Assembly: GCF_037023735.1 (NCBI RefSeq)
Contig: NZ_CP146069.1
Span: 2,087,501 to 2,151,500 of the forward strand
Source: Roseovarius sp. S88
Lineage (GTDB): Bacteria > Pseudomonadota > Alphaproteobacteria > Rhodobacterales > Rhodobacteraceae
DNA: 64,000 nucleotides
Reading direction: 5' to 3'
Part shown: positions 33,856 to 44,683 of the stretch, piece after piece
How positions within the stretch are numbered: the first letter of the stretch is position 1
How the letters are laid out: the number at the start of each line of letters is the position of its first letter
Made by a program: the position numbers and the translations under genes
Notes under the pieces: generated by a model
What the model was told of the DNA's origin: nothing
Databases searched by the model: none
Seen by the model: only the letters and a program-made list of their open reading frames with translations

Positions 33856-35274
33856 ATGAGCCTGCACATACCTTTCGACAATTCCTATGCCCGGCTGCCG
33901 TCGCGCTTTTACACGCGTCAAAGCCCGGTGCCGGTGCGCGAACCGGAATTGGTTGCGTTCAACGACGGCTTGGCCAAAGAGCTTGGTATGCGCACCGGGT
34001 CCGAAGTGGAGCGCGCGCTGGTGTTTTCGGGCAATCGCGTGCCAGACGGCGCTGAGCCGCTGGCGCAGGTCTATGCCGGGCATCAGTTTGGCGGGTTTTC
34101 TCCGCAATTGGGCGATGGGCGTGCCAACCTTTTGGGTGAGGCGGTTGTCGGAGATCAGCGTTACGATATTCAGCTCAAGGGCTCTGGTCCCACGCCGTAC
34201 TCCCGGATGGGAGATGGGCGCGCCTGGCTTGGGCCAGTGCTGCGCGAATATGTGGTGAGCGAGGCGATGCATGCCATGGGCATCCCCACAAGCCGCGCCT
34301 TGGCCGCAACCTTGACAGGCGAGCAGGTCTATCGCGAAACGGGTGCCCTGCCCGGCGCGATCCTGACGCGTGTGGCCGCGAGCCATATCCGAGTGGGCAC
34401 GTTTCAATACTTCGCCGCGCGCCGCGACCTGCCAGCACTAGAAGCGCTTTTTGCATATGTGGTTGAGCGACACTATCCTGGCATCGAAAGCCCCGAAGCG
34501 TTGCTTGACGCCGTCATTGACCGGCAGGCTAAGCTCATTGCGCAATGGATGTCTGTGGGCTTCATTCATGGGGTGATGAACACCGATAACACCACACTAT
34601 CAGGCGAAACCATCGACTATGGGCCTTGCGCGTTTCTCGACATTTATCATCCCGACACAGTGTTCAGTTCGATTGATACGCATGGGCGGTACGCTTACTC
34701 CAATCAGCCAAACGTAATCGTCTGGAACATGGCCCAACTGGCCACGTCCCTGGTGCCTCTCATGCCGGATCAGGACAAAGCGGTAGAAGTGTTCACACGG
34801 TCCGTGCATGCCATGCCAGACCTAATTCAGGCCGCGTGGCTTAGGCGTTTCGGACGCAAGATCGGGCTGGCCCAGCTGTCTAAGACTGATGAGGCGTTGG
34901 TCACTGAGCTCTTACAAATCATGGCCGACGGACGCGCCGATTTCACCAACACGTTCCGCGCCTTGAGCGATGGTAGAGCGCGCGATCAGTTCCTTGACCC
35001 GAACATCTTTGACGCCTGGGAAACAGGCTGGCGAACGCGAATTGAACAAGAAGAAGACCCCATATCCGTGATGCGCAGCGCCAATCCGGCCTATATTCCG
35101 CGCAATCACCGCATCGAGCAGATGATCCAGGCCGCTGTGGCCGGGGATTTTGCCCCGTTTGAGAGATTGAACACCGTGCTGTCCAAGCCGTTTGAGGGCC
35201 AGGAAGGCGCAACTGACCTGACATATCCGCCCGAACCGTCAGAGGTGGTGCAGCAAACTTTCTGCGGGACCTAA
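33856..35274 (+). CDS. selO: Protein adenylyltransferase SelO (YdiU family)
   Basis: A 472-residue pseudokinase-fold enzyme that transfers AMP to Ser, Thr or Tyr of other proteins (established for SelO), linked to redox stress. Visible parts are VYAGHQFGGFSPQLGDGRANLLGE, IQLKGSGPTPYSRMGDGRA with the key Lys, and FIHGVMNTDNTTLSG with the Asn/Asp metal ligands. The C-terminus ends TFCGT: a cysteine two residues before the end, the position of the redox cysteine in bacteria (selenocysteine in animals). The ATG at 33856 gives MSLHIPFDNSYARLP. Confidence 0.93.
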   Translation: MSLHIPFDNSYARLPSRFYTRQSPVPVREPELVAFNDGLAKELGMRTGSEVERALVFSGNRVPDGAEPLAQVYAGHQFGGFSPQLGDGRANLLGEAVVGDQRYDIQLKGSGPTPYSRMGDGRAWLGPVLREYVVSEAMHAMGIPTSRALAATLTGEQVYRETGALPGAILTRVAASHIRVGTFQYFAARRDLPALEALFAYVVERHYPGIESPEALLDAVIDRQAKLIAQWMSVGFIHGVMNTDNTTLSGETIDYGPCAFLDIYHPDTVFSSIDTHGRYAYSNQPNVIVWNMAQLATSLVPLMPDQDKAVEVFTRSVHAMPDLIQAAWLRRFGRKIGLAQLSKTDEALVTELLQIMADGRADFTNTFRALSDGRARDQFLDPNIFDAWETGWRTRIEQEEDPISVMRSANPAYIPRNHRIEQMIQAAVAGDFAPFERLNTVLSKPFEGQEGATDLTYPPEPSEVVQQTFCGT

Positions 35275-35361
35275 GAATTTGCGATGTGCCCCCGCCTAAT
35301 GTCTGGATTCCTGACGCGATAGCGGATATCCAACGATCCCGACAGAGCGGTGGCAGAGCAT

Positions 35362-35775
35362 ATGACCGACACAATTATCGACCGTTGCGAAACCAAAGGT
35401 CTGCGTATGACAGACCAGCGGCGCACCATTGCCAGCGTTTTGGAAGAATCTGACGATCATCCTGATGTGGAAGAGCTTTACGCCCGGGCGAGCGGACGGG
35501 ACCCCAACATCTCTATCGCTACAGTCTATCGAACCGTGAAGTTGTTTGAAGAGGCAGGCATTCTCGACAAGCTGGAATTTGGCGATGGCCGCGCGCGCTA
35601 TGAGGATGCCGAGCGCGATCATCACGACCACCTTATTGACCTGAATTCCGGTGAAGTCATTGAATTTGTCGATCCTGAGATCGAACAACTTCAGGAAAAA
35701 ATCGCGAAGAAGCTGGGCTATCGCCTCAAGGGGCATAAGCTTGAGCTATACGGTGTGCCGATCTCAAAAGGGTAA
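35362..35775 (+). CDS. Fur-family metal-responsive regulator
   Basis: A 137-residue Fur-type repressor. The winged-helix domain holds GLRMTDQRRTIASVLEES and DPNISIATVYRTVKLFEEAG. Metal-site residues are in ERDHHDHLIDLNSGEVIEF, and the last helical segment reads KKLGYRLKGHKLELYGVP. CxxC zinc motifs common in Fur and Zur are absent. Alphaproteobacterial members include Fur/Mur (iron or manganese) and Irr; the HHDH pattern favours Fur/Mur but the metal is not fixed by sequence. Start is ATG 35362; a GTG at 35350 is possible. A permease gene follows on the same strand. Confidence 0.87.
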   Translation: MTDTIIDRCETKGLRMTDQRRTIASVLEESDDHPDVEELYARASGRDPNISIATVYRTVKLFEEAGILDKLEFGDGRARYEDAERDHHDHLIDLNSGEVIEFVDPEIEQLQEKIAKKLGYRLKGHKLELYGVPISKG

Positions 35776-35838
35776 AGTGCTCTTGTGATCCGCAAGCAGG
35801 CCGCATAAGGCGGACTCAATCGCTTTTCCGAGGCACCG

Positions 35839-36714
35839 ATGGACAATCTGCGCGGCATCATTTTCGTGATCGTGGCCATGGCTGGCTTCACGATTGAGGA
35901 CATGTTCATCAAGCAACTGTCCGCGACGCTTCCGGTTGGGCAAATTCTGATTGTGCTCGGGATCGGTAGCGGCGCGATTTTTGCGACTTTGTCCTTGCTT
36001 AAGGGTGAGTCGCTCATACGCCGGCAGATCTGGCAGCCGATGTTTCTGTGGCGCGCCCTGAGCGAGGCGATTGCCGCGATTTGCTTTGCCACAGCGCTGT
36101 CTTTGGTGGACATTTCGGTCGTCGCTTCCGTGTTTCAGGCCACACCTCTGGTTATCACCATGGGGGCCGCGCTTTTCCTGGGCGAAAAGGTCGGGTGGCG
36201 GCGGTGGAGTGCGATTTTCATCGGGTTTATCGGCGTCTTGATGATTATCCGCCCCGGACTGGACGGGTTTGACCCCAATGCTCTGCTGGTGCTCGGGTCG
36301 GTTCTGTTCGTCACGGTGCGCGACCTGATCACGCGAAAAATCGCGGCTGACATTTCGTCGACTGTTATTTCTTTTCAGGGGTTTGCAGCTCTGATCCCGG
36401 CGGGGATCATTCTGCTTTGGATGACCGGTGAACACGCGCAAAGCACAGGGAGCACAGAGCTTTGGATGCTTTTGGGCGGGGTGATCTTTGGGGCGATTGG
36501 ATATTACGGCATTGTCCAGGGCATGCGCCTTGGGGATGCCGCGGTGGTGACGCCCTTCCGGTACACGCGGCTTCTCTTTTCGCTGTTGGTCGGCATTATC
36601 GTGTTTCAGGAAACACCAGATGCGCTCACCCTCATCGGGGCAGCGCTGATCATCTCGACCGGCCTCTTCACCTTTCTGCGCGAGAGACAGCTGGCCAAGG
36701 CCAAACTGGCCTAA
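35839..36714 (+). CDS. EamA/DMT-family permease
   Basis: A 291-residue protein with ten predicted membrane segments in two EamA repeats. The first includes MDNLRGIIFVIVAMAGFTIEDMF and FATALSLVDISVVASVFQATP; the second includes MLLGGVIFGAIGYYGIVQGM and the FRYTRLLFSLLVGIIVFQE segment. This is the RhaT/YdcZ-like branch of drug/metabolite transporters, substrate unknown. It follows the Fur gene by about 60 bases, but no Fur box is evident, so Fur control is only a possibility. Confidence 0.85.
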   Translation: MDNLRGIIFVIVAMAGFTIEDMFIKQLSATLPVGQILIVLGIGSGAIFATLSLLKGESLIRRQIWQPMFLWRALSEAIAAICFATALSLVDISVVASVFQATPLVITMGAALFLGEKVGWRRWSAIFIGFIGVLMIIRPGLDGFDPNALLVLGSVLFVTVRDLITRKIAADISSTVISFQGFAALIPAGIILLWMTGEHAQSTGSTELWMLLGGVIFGAIGYYGIVQGMRLGDAAVVTPFRYTRLLFSLLVGIIVFQETPDALTLIGAALIISTGLFTFLRERQLAKAKLA

Positions 36715-36775
36715 GACCCTACCCACGCGCGGTTGCATTCCAGCGCAGACTTGGTATTTCAGCGCCAAAGTTTGA

Positions 36776-38071
<1,296 letters not shown>

Positions 38072-38491
38072 GTGACTGCCGACGAGATCATCTCAGCGCT
38101 CAACCTAGCGCCGCATCCCGAGGGTGGGTTCTTTCGCGAAACCTGGCGGGCGGAAGGATCCGGACGTGCGTCTGGCACGGCGATCTACTTTCTGCTGCGC
38201 GGTCAGGATGACAACCGCTGGCACAAGGTGGATACGGCTGAGATCTGGCATTTCTACGCTGGCGCGCCGCTCGTGTTGTCAATGTCAGATACAGAGGCAG
38301 GCCCGGCAAGAGATCATGTACTGGGTTCTGATTTTAGCAAAGGTGAACAACCGCAATTGATTGTTCCGCCAGGATATTGGCAAATGTCACGGTCTACGGG
38401 CAGCTACACATTAGTCGGCTGCACGGTCTCACCCGGATTCGAGTTTGAGCACTTTGCCCTTGCACCCGAAGGGTTTGATATCCCACGCTAA
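38072..38491 (+). CDS. Cupin-like protein (DUF985 family)
   Basis: A 139-residue single-domain cupin. The opening [17 protein letters not shown] and the strand [11 protein letters not shown] with [15 protein letters not shown] match DUF985, which is related to sugar-binding cupins. The second half has [34 protein letters not shown] start abuts the eno stop, so translation is probably coupled. The stop overlaps that of the convergent pgi gene by four bases. Specific activity is unknown. Confidence 0.85.
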   Translation: MTADEIISALNLAPHPEGGFFRETWRAEGSGRASGTAIYFLLRGQDDNRWHKVDTAEIWHFYAGAPLVLSMSDTEAGPARDHVLGSDFSKGEQPQLIVPPGYWQMSRSTGSYTLVGCTVSPGFEFEHFALAPEGFDIPR

Positions 38492-40083
38492 TTCAGGCCC
38501 GCAGACTTCAGAAAAGCAACCAGATTCCGCGTTGATCCATCCTTGTCGTCAACCCCTGCCTCACCTGTCAGAATCGGCTCCATCTCTTTGGCCAGCACCT
38601 TGCCAAGCTCAACCCCCCACTGATCATAAGAGTTGATGCCCAAAATCACACCCTCGACAAAGACGCGATGCTCATAAAGCGCGATGATCTGGCCCAGCCG
38701 GTAAGGCGTGAGCTGATCATAAACCAGCGTCGTCGAAGGGCGGTTGCCCGGAAAGACGCGGTGCGCGGCCTGTCGCTCCAACTCAGCGCCTTCAAAGCCA
38801 GCATCGCTCATCAGGGCACGCGCTGTGTCCATGTCACGCCCGAGCATCAAAGCCTCGGATTGTGCCAGGCAATTGGCGACCAAAAGCCGATGGTGGTGCG
38901 CCAATTCCGGTTCATGCCCCCTGGCCGCCACCATTAACTCACACGGCACAACCTGCGTGCCCTGATGGATCAGCTGATAAAACGCATGCTGCCCGTTGGT
39001 GCCCGGCTCACCCCAGACCACAGGACCAGAGCCGCCTTCAACCGGGGCGCCCTCCATCGTCACGCCCTTGCCGTTGCTCTCCATTTCCAATTGCTGGAAA
39101 TAGGCGGCCAGACGTGACAGGCGTTGATCATAGGGCAAGACCGCCCTGGTAGGATAGCCGCACACCTGATGATGCCAGAGCCCGACAAGGGCTAGCATTA
39201 CGGGCATATTCACAGCCAAATCCGCGTGACAAAAATGCGCATCCATAGCCGCGCCACCGGCAAGGAAGTCCTCAAACCGCTCCGGACCAATGGCCAGCAT
39301 AAGCGGCAATCCAATCGGCCCCCACATCGAATAGCGCCCGCCCACCCAATCTTCAAACCCAAAGACACGCGATGGGTCGATCCCAAATGCCGCAGTCTTG
39401 TCCTCGGCGGTGGAGACGGCAACAAACTGCGCGCCTGGTTCTTCTACAGCCTGCGCCATCCACTGACGCGCAGTTTCGGCATTGGTCATAGTTTCAATCG
39501 TGGTGAAGGTCTTGGAGGCGATGATCACCAATGTTGTTTTGGGATCAAGTCCTTGCAGGCAATCATGAATGTCCGCGCCATCGACATTTGAGACAAAATG
39601 ACACCGCGGTCCATCGTGATAAGGTGCCAATGCCAATGTCCCCATCTCGGGCCCAAGATGCGAGCCACCAATGCCGATATTGACCACGTCGGTGATCGGC
39701 CCGCCCGCCCCCTCAAAGCGCCCTGCTCGCACATCTTCCGCGAAAGAGGCCATACGTGCCCGCACCGCGCGCAGCTCCGGCAAAACATCCACACCATCAA
39801 CATGGACCACAACATCCTCTGGCGCACGCAACGCGATATGCAGCACAGACCGCCCTTCGGTTTCATTGATGGCGGCCCCGCCAAACATCTCAGCGCGTTT
39901 TTTCGCCACACCCTGTGTCTCTGCCAGAGCCAACAGAGCATCACGCGCAGCGTCAGTCATGGAGGTTTTTGCATAGTCAAACCGCATCCCATCCGCTTCG
40001 ATGACAAAACGGTTGGCACGGTCCGGCTCAGCCAGAAGCTCCACGATTTTTGCGCCGGTGCGCTGCTTTAGCTCATCCCACAT
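38488..40083 (-). CDS. pgi: Glucose-6-phosphate isomerase
   Basis: A 531-residue sugar isomerase interconverting glucose-6-phosphate and fructose-6-phosphate. Signatures include [35 protein letters not shown] (phosphate loop), [14 protein letters not shown] and the catalytic [15 protein letters not shown] region. The family C-terminal lysine block appears as [17 protein letters not shown]. It is the last gene of the run zwf-pgl-pgi on this strand, 44 bases after pgl. Confidence 0.97.
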   Translation of the reverse strand: MWDELKQRTGAKIVELLAEPDRANRFVIEADGMRFDYAKTSMTDAARDALLALAETQGVAKKRAEMFGGAAINETEGRSVLHIALRAPEDVVVHVDGVDVLPELRAVRARMASFAEDVRAGRFEGAGGPITDVVNIGIGGSHLGPEMGTLALAPYHDGPRCHFVSNVDGADIHDCLQGLDPKTTLVIIASKTFTTIETMTNAETARQWMAQAVEEPGAQFVAVSTAEDKTAAFGIDPSRVFGFEDWVGGRYSMWGPIGLPLMLAIGPERFEDFLAGGAAMDAHFCHADLAVNMPVMLALVGLWHHQVCGYPTRAVLPYDQRLSRLAAYFQQLEMESNGKGVTMEGAPVEGGSGPVVWGEPGTNGQHAFYQLIHQGTQVVPCELMVAARGHEPELAHHHRLLVANCLAQSEALMLGRDMDTARALMSDAGFEGAELERQAAHRVFPGNRPSTTLVYDQLTPYRLGQIIALYEHRVFVEGVILGINSYDQWGVELGKVLAKEMEPILTGEAGVDDKDGSTRNLVAFLKSAGLN

Positions 40084-40127
40084 GACCCGCTCTGCCTTGC
40101 TTCTTTCTTGTCAAAAATACCCAAACC

Positions 40128-40799
40128 CTACGGCGCCCAATGCACCATCGTATCATCCAAAATCGCGGCCACCGGAGCTTGCTCTGCCCCCTGCCCGCGC
40201 GCACGATCCAGAGCGGCGCGCTTGGCCTCTCCTGTGATCAGCAGGTGCTTGGAAATCGCCCCGTTCATCACCCGCGCCGAGAGGCTGACGCGGATATCTT
40301 CAACATGCGACGACCGGATCGGCACCAGCACAGGCGCGTCATCGGCCAGAGCCGCGTCCAATCCATCCGCACCAGGGAAAAGCGATGCAGTGTGCATATC
40401 CGCGCCCATACCCAGCACAAGGATCGAGATGGGCAGAGCTTCGGCAATGCAGACCTCCAGTTCAGCCAGCACCTTTTCCGGCTCTTCGGCTTTCGCATAA
40501 AGTGGCAGATACCGTGCCTTCGCTGCCCGTCCCACCAACAGGCGCTCGCGCACCAGCTTGGTGTTGGACCGCACATGCACCTCCGGCACCCAGCGTTCAT
40601 CGCTGAGCATCACATCTACCCGGGACCAATCCAGATCGACACCACAGAGAACGTCGAACATCGGCGCCGGTGTTTTGCCCCCCGGCACCGTCAAAAGAAC
40701 GCGGCCTTCACGGTCAAGCGCGGCGGTCAGTTCCCCGGCCAATGTGTTGGCCACATCAATGGCCAGCATTTCGTAGTCAGGGTATTCCAAAAGCTTCAT
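40128..40799 (-). CDS. pgl: 6-phosphogluconolactonase
   Basis: A 223-residue hydrolase opening 6-phosphogluconolactone, the step after zwf in the pentose-phosphate and Entner-Doudoroff routes. Blocks are LTVPGGKTPAPMFDVLC, VDVMLSDERWVPEVHVRSN and ISILVLGMGADMHTASLFPG, characteristic of the NagB/DevB-type Pgl. The start overlaps the zwf stop (ATGA at 40796-40799). Confidence 0.95.
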   Translation of the reverse strand: MKLLEYPDYEMLAIDVANTLAGELTAALDREGRVLLTVPGGKTPAPMFDVLCGVDLDWSRVDVMLSDERWVPEVHVRSNTKLVRERLLVGRAAKARYLPLYAKAEEPEKVLAELEVCIAEALPISILVLGMGADMHTASLFPGADGLDAALADDAPVLVPIRSSHVEDIRVSLSARVMNGAISKHLLITGEAKRAALDRARGQGAEQAPVAAILDDTMVHWAP

Positions 40800-42250
40800 G
40801 CCTTGATCTCCCGCCAGCGGCGTCCATCGCGGTGCATCAACATCAGCGCATCATCGGGGCCTGAACTACCCGACGCATAGGGCAGCGGTGCCTCGCCGCG
40901 CTCTTGCCATCCGGCAATGATCGGATCAGTCCAGGCCCAAGCGGCCTCGACCTCGTCGCCACGCATAAAGAGGGTCTGGTTGCCGCGGATGACATCCATG
41001 ATCAGCCGCTCATAAGCGTCTGGAAAATCGGCCTCTTCAGGGCCGAGAGCCTCAGCAAAGGTCATGTCGAGCGGGACATCCACAAGCCGCATCCCGCCGG
41101 GACCGGGCTCTTTGATCGTGACACCAAGCTCAATCCCTTCATTGGGTTGCAGTTTGATGGTCAGAATGTTGCGATGCACGCCCGCCTCGACATCAAAGAT
41201 CGAATGCGGCGCGTCTTTGAACACCACGGCAATCTCACTGGCCCGTTCCCGCAGACGTTTGCCCGTGCGGAGGTAGAACGGCGTCCCGGCCCACCGCCAG
41301 TTGCTGATATGCGCGCGCATGGCGACAAAGCTTTCCGTGGTGCTGTCAGGATTGCCAACTTGCTCGCGAAATCCGGCCTGATCATGCGCGGCCTCGTATT
41401 GACCCCGCACAACATCATCAGGTGCCACCTCGTCCAAGGCGCGAATGACCTTCAGCTTTTCATCCCGCACGGCGTCCGGGTTGAACTTGGCCGGCGGCTC
41501 CATGGCGATAAGGCACAAAAGCTGCATCAGATGATTTTGCAGCATGTCGCGCATCGCGCCAGAGCGGTCATAGTATTCGCCACGTCCGCCAACACCGACC
41601 TCTTCGGCCACAGTGAGCTGAATGTGATCGATATATTGGCTGTTCCAAAGCGGCTCAAAGAGCATGTTGCCGAACCGGATGGCCATCAGGTTCTGAACCG
41701 TTTCTTTGCCTAAATAATGGTCAATGCGATAAATCTGATGTTCGTCGAAGTACTTCGCGATGATCTGGTTCAGCTCTTGCGCCGAGGCCAGATCATGGCC
41801 AAACGGTTTTTCCACGACAATGCGGCATCCGGGGCAGTCGAGCTTATGTTTGTGAAGCCGTTCCGCCAGATCGTCAAAAAGGCTGGGCCCCACCGAGAAA
41901 TAGTAGGCCCGGATCACGTCATCCCGCACAGCTTTGGTCAGGTCTGACCAACCTTGGGTTCCCTTGGCATCGACAACAACATAATCAAGAAGCTCCAGGA
42001 AGCCTTTGAGATGTTTGGCGTTCTTGGCACCACCGGGTTCAAATTCCCTGACCGCATCCTTTGCAAAATCACGATAGCTTTGCGTATTGAGATCGGTGCG
42101 CGCGGCACCAATGATGCGCGACTCCGCCCCCATCTGCCCCGCACAAAACCGGCGAAACAGGCCAGGCAATATTTTGCGCCGGGCCAGATCCCCGGTGCCA
42201 CCAAAAATCACCAGGTCGAAGGGATCAACCGGAATGACTCTTGAAACCAT
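40796..42250 (-). CDS. zwf: Glucose-6-phosphate 1-dehydrogenase
   Basis: A 484-residue NAD(P)-dependent enzyme oxidising glucose-6-phosphate. The Rossmann motif is DLVIFGGTGDLARRKILP (GxxGDL), the catalytic motif is RIDHYLGKETVQNL, and the downstream NSQYIDHIQLTVAEEVGVGGRGEYYD segment is typical. The ATG at 42250 yields MVSRVIPVDPFDLVIFGG. It is the first gene of the zwf-pgl-pgi operon and divergent from the radical SAM gene, with a 121-base intergenic region that should hold both promoters. Confidence 0.97.
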   Translation of the reverse strand: MVSRVIPVDPFDLVIFGGTGDLARRKILPGLFRRFCAGQMGAESRIIGAARTDLNTQSYRDFAKDAVREFEPGGAKNAKHLKGFLELLDYVVVDAKGTQGWSDLTKAVRDDVIRAYYFSVGPSLFDDLAERLHKHKLDCPGCRIVVEKPFGHDLASAQELNQIIAKYFDEHQIYRIDHYLGKETVQNLMAIRFGNMLFEPLWNSQYIDHIQLTVAEEVGVGGRGEYYDRSGAMRDMLQNHLMQLLCLIAMEPPAKFNPDAVRDEKLKVIRALDEVAPDDVVRGQYEAAHDQAGFREQVGNPDSTTESFVAMRAHISNWRWAGTPFYLRTGKRLRERASEIAVVFKDAPHSIFDVEAGVHRNILTIKLQPNEGIELGVTIKEPGPGGMRLVDVPLDMTFAEALGPEEADFPDAYERLIMDVIRGNQTLFMRGDEVEAAWAWTDPIIAGWQERGEAPLPYASGSSGPDDALMLMHRDGRRWREIKA

Positions 42251-42371
42251 GTGGTCCTCCTGCCAAAAGCCTACGCGGCGATCACGAAGGTGTCACCTCC
42301 CGAGGCTCGACTTTTGTGGCAAGACATCCACGTTGGGCAAGAATTGTAAACGAGATTCGGAAGATAATCTT

Positions 42372-43325
42372 ATGAAAGACGTGACAGAGCTGACCGCCAA
42401 TGCCGGTAAGTTTGAAGATCCCGCGGTCACTGCCGATGGTCAGCCGCGCGCGACGGTGGCTTTGTCGAACCCGCAAACGCTTTGGTTCAACACCGGAACG
42501 CTGTGCAACATCACTTGTGTGAATTGCTATATTGAGAGCTCGCCTGAAAACGATCGCTTGGTCTATATCACGGCAGACGAAGTGCGGGATTACCTTGATC
42601 AGCTTCAGGATCGCCAATGGCCGGTGACAGAGGTCGGGTTCACGGGCGGTGAGCCTTTCATGAACCCGCAGATGATCGAAATGGCACGGGCCTGTCTGGA
42701 GCGTGAATATGAGGTCTTAATCCTGACCAATGCGATGCGCCCGATGATGCGGAAAAAGATGCAGGCAGGTTTGCGAGCCCTGCAGAAGGATTTTGGTGAC
42801 AAGCTCACGCTGCGGGTGTCGGTAGACCACTGGTCTGAAGATTTGCATGACACGGAACGCGGCAAGGGCAGTTTTGCACGCACGCTGGAAGGCATGGAGT
42901 GGCTGCGCGATGCAGGCATTCGCATAGCGATCGCCGGGCGCACGGTCTGGGGCGAGTCAGATTCAGAATCGCGCGTAGGTTACGCGAACTTCTTTGAAAA
43001 GCACGGCTTTGACATTGATGCGCACAACCCCGGCATGACGGTTCTGTTTCCGGAAATGGATGCCCAGGCTGAAGTGCCGGAAATCACCACCGCCTGTTGG
43101 GGCATTTTGGATAAATCACCCAAAGACGTGATGTGCGCGTCATCCCGCATGGTGGTCAAACGTAAGGGGGCGGACCGCCCTGCTGTACTTGCCTGTACGC
43201 TTTTGCCCTATGAACCGGAATTTGAGTTCGGCGCGACTTTGCAAGAAGCAGAGCGTGATGTGGCCCTCAACCATCCGCATTGCGCCAAATTCTGTGTGCT
43301 GGGCGGGGCCAGCTGTTCGGGCTAA
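42372..43325 (+). CDS. Radical SAM protein of unknown substrate
   Basis: A 317-residue radical SAM enzyme. The cluster motif is GTLCNITCVNCYIESSP (CxxxCxxC near residues 46-53), followed by VTEVGFTGGEPFMNP, the GGEP SAM-binding motif. The barrel continues to about residue 230 (VSVDHWSEDLHDTERG, ITTACWGIL). The C-terminal part has further cysteines (VMCASSRM, ACTLLPYE, HCAKFCVLGGASCSG), which may bind a second cluster as in SPASM-like proteins. It is not next to an obvious precursor peptide or cofactor pathway. The ATG at 42372 is the sensible start because the frame extends back over zwf. Product and substrate are unknown. Confidence 0.85.
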   Translation: MKDVTELTANAGKFEDPAVTADGQPRATVALSNPQTLWFNTGTLCNITCVNCYIESSPENDRLVYITADEVRDYLDQLQDRQWPVTEVGFTGGEPFMNPQMIEMARACLEREYEVLILTNAMRPMMRKKMQAGLRALQKDFGDKLTLRVSVDHWSEDLHDTERGKGSFARTLEGMEWLRDAGIRIAIAGRTVWGESDSESRVGYANFFEKHGFDIDAHNPGMTVLFPEMDAQAEVPEITTACWGILDKSPKDVMCASSRMVVKRKGADRPAVLACTLLPYEPEFEFGATLQEAERDVALNHPHCAKFCVLGGASCSG

Positions 43326-43390
43326 GTTTTTACGTGCATTTACGAAAGTAAACGGACTAGGCTCCGGTCAAACTGACAACGGAGCCCTTC

Positions 43391-44539
43391 ATGCCCCTTC
43401 ATTTTGATGATGCCGAATACACAGCACGACAGGCCAAGGCGACTGAGGCCGTGGCCGATGCAGGGCTTGACGCGCTGCTGATGTTTGCACCCGAAAGCCA
43501 CTACTGGCTCTGCGGCTATGACACATTCGGTTTCGCGATGTTTCAATGCCTTGTGCTGACGGCCAAGGGGGATTTGCATCTGCTCACCCGCCTGCCTGAT
43601 CTGCGTCAGGCGCGTTTGACCTCGACGCTAAGCGACGATCAGATTCATATCTGGACCGAGACCGAAGGTGCCAATCCTGCGGAGTCTCTTGTCGCGCTGC
43701 TGCGCGACCTGAAAGTGGCAAATGGTAGGTTAGGCTTTGAATCCCAAACTGTTGGATTAACGGACTTTAACGGGCAAATGCTGCGTGCCGCGCTGCCGGA
43801 GTTGACAGATCAGTCAGACCTCATTCGCCACCTCCGTCGCGTTAAATCCCCTGCCGAGATCGAGATGCACCGCCGCGCGGCGCGGCTTTCGGACGACGCC
43901 ATGGATGCAGGCCTTGCCGAGACACGCCCCGGCGCATTTGAAGGCGATATTCTGGCCGCAATGCAGGGTGCTGTTTTCAAAGGCGGCGGGGACTACGCCG
44001 GAAATGAATTCATTCTTGGATCAGGACCCGGCGCGCTTTTAGTGCGGTATTTTTCCGGCAGGCGGCATCTTGATGCACAGGACCAGATGACCTGGGAATG
44101 GGCCGGGGCCTATGCGCGCTACCACGCTGCAATGATGCGCACAGTTGTGATCGGCACGCCAAGCGATGCGCAAAAACGTATGCACGCCGCTGCGTATGAA
44201 GCACTCGAAGCCTGCGAAGCGGCGATCAAACCCGGTGATCCGATGGGTCTGGTGTTTGATGCCCATACCAAAGTGATGGACAGTCACGGGTTCTCGCATG
44301 CCCGGATGCAGGCCTGCGGCTACGGCATGGGGGCAATCTACAATCCGATTTGGGTCGATTTCCCAATGTTTTACGAGGGAAACCCGCTGCCCATGCAGTC
44401 TGGCCAAGTGTTTTTCCTGCACATGATTCTGGCCGACAGCGACGCAGGACTTGGAATGAGCCTGGGCCATTGCGTACTGGTGACAGAGACCGGCGTTGAG
44501 CGGCTATCAAAGCAGAGTTTAGAGCTTTTGGTGCGATAA
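43391..44539 (+). CDS. M24-family protein lacking the metal ligands (creatinase/ectoine-hydrolase-like)
   Basis: A 382-residue pita-bread-fold protein of the Xaa-Pro peptidase/creatinase group. The N-terminal creatinase domain (AGLDALLMFAPESHYWLCGYD) and the C-terminal fold are complete. Metal ligands of M24 peptidases are replaced: the two aspartates read as Glu and Ala (WEWAGAYARYHAAMMRT), the usual GHGIG is GYGMG, and a late Glu is His (SLGHCVLVTETG). This pattern is that of metal-free relatives such as creatinase and ectoine hydrolases, so a C-N bond hydrolase is a reasonable guess. The substrate is unknown. It is about 65 bases after the radical SAM gene. Confidence 0.78.
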   Translation: MPLHFDDAEYTARQAKATEAVADAGLDALLMFAPESHYWLCGYDTFGFAMFQCLVLTAKGDLHLLTRLPDLRQARLTSTLSDDQIHIWTETEGANPAESLVALLRDLKVANGRLGFESQTVGLTDFNGQMLRAALPELTDQSDLIRHLRRVKSPAEIEMHRRAARLSDDAMDAGLAETRPGAFEGDILAAMQGAVFKGGGDYAGNEFILGSGPGALLVRYFSGRRHLDAQDQMTWEWAGAYARYHAAMMRTVVIGTPSDAQKRMHAAAYEALEACEAAIKPGDPMGLVFDAHTKVMDSHGFSHARMQACGYGMGAIYNPIWVDFPMFYEGNPLPMQSGQVFFLHMILADSDAGLGMSLGHCVLVTETGVERLSKQSLELLVR

Positions 44540-44683
44540 ACTCACGGGTCAAAGTCTCGCAAAGACCTGCCAGAACACGCATCAGCCTTAAACTTTGCTA
44601 ATAAATTACTAACTTTGACCATATGCTTTTAACAGTTAGGCACGGCATCCCGGTCTTGGCCGGTCAAATTAGAGTTGAGTAGA

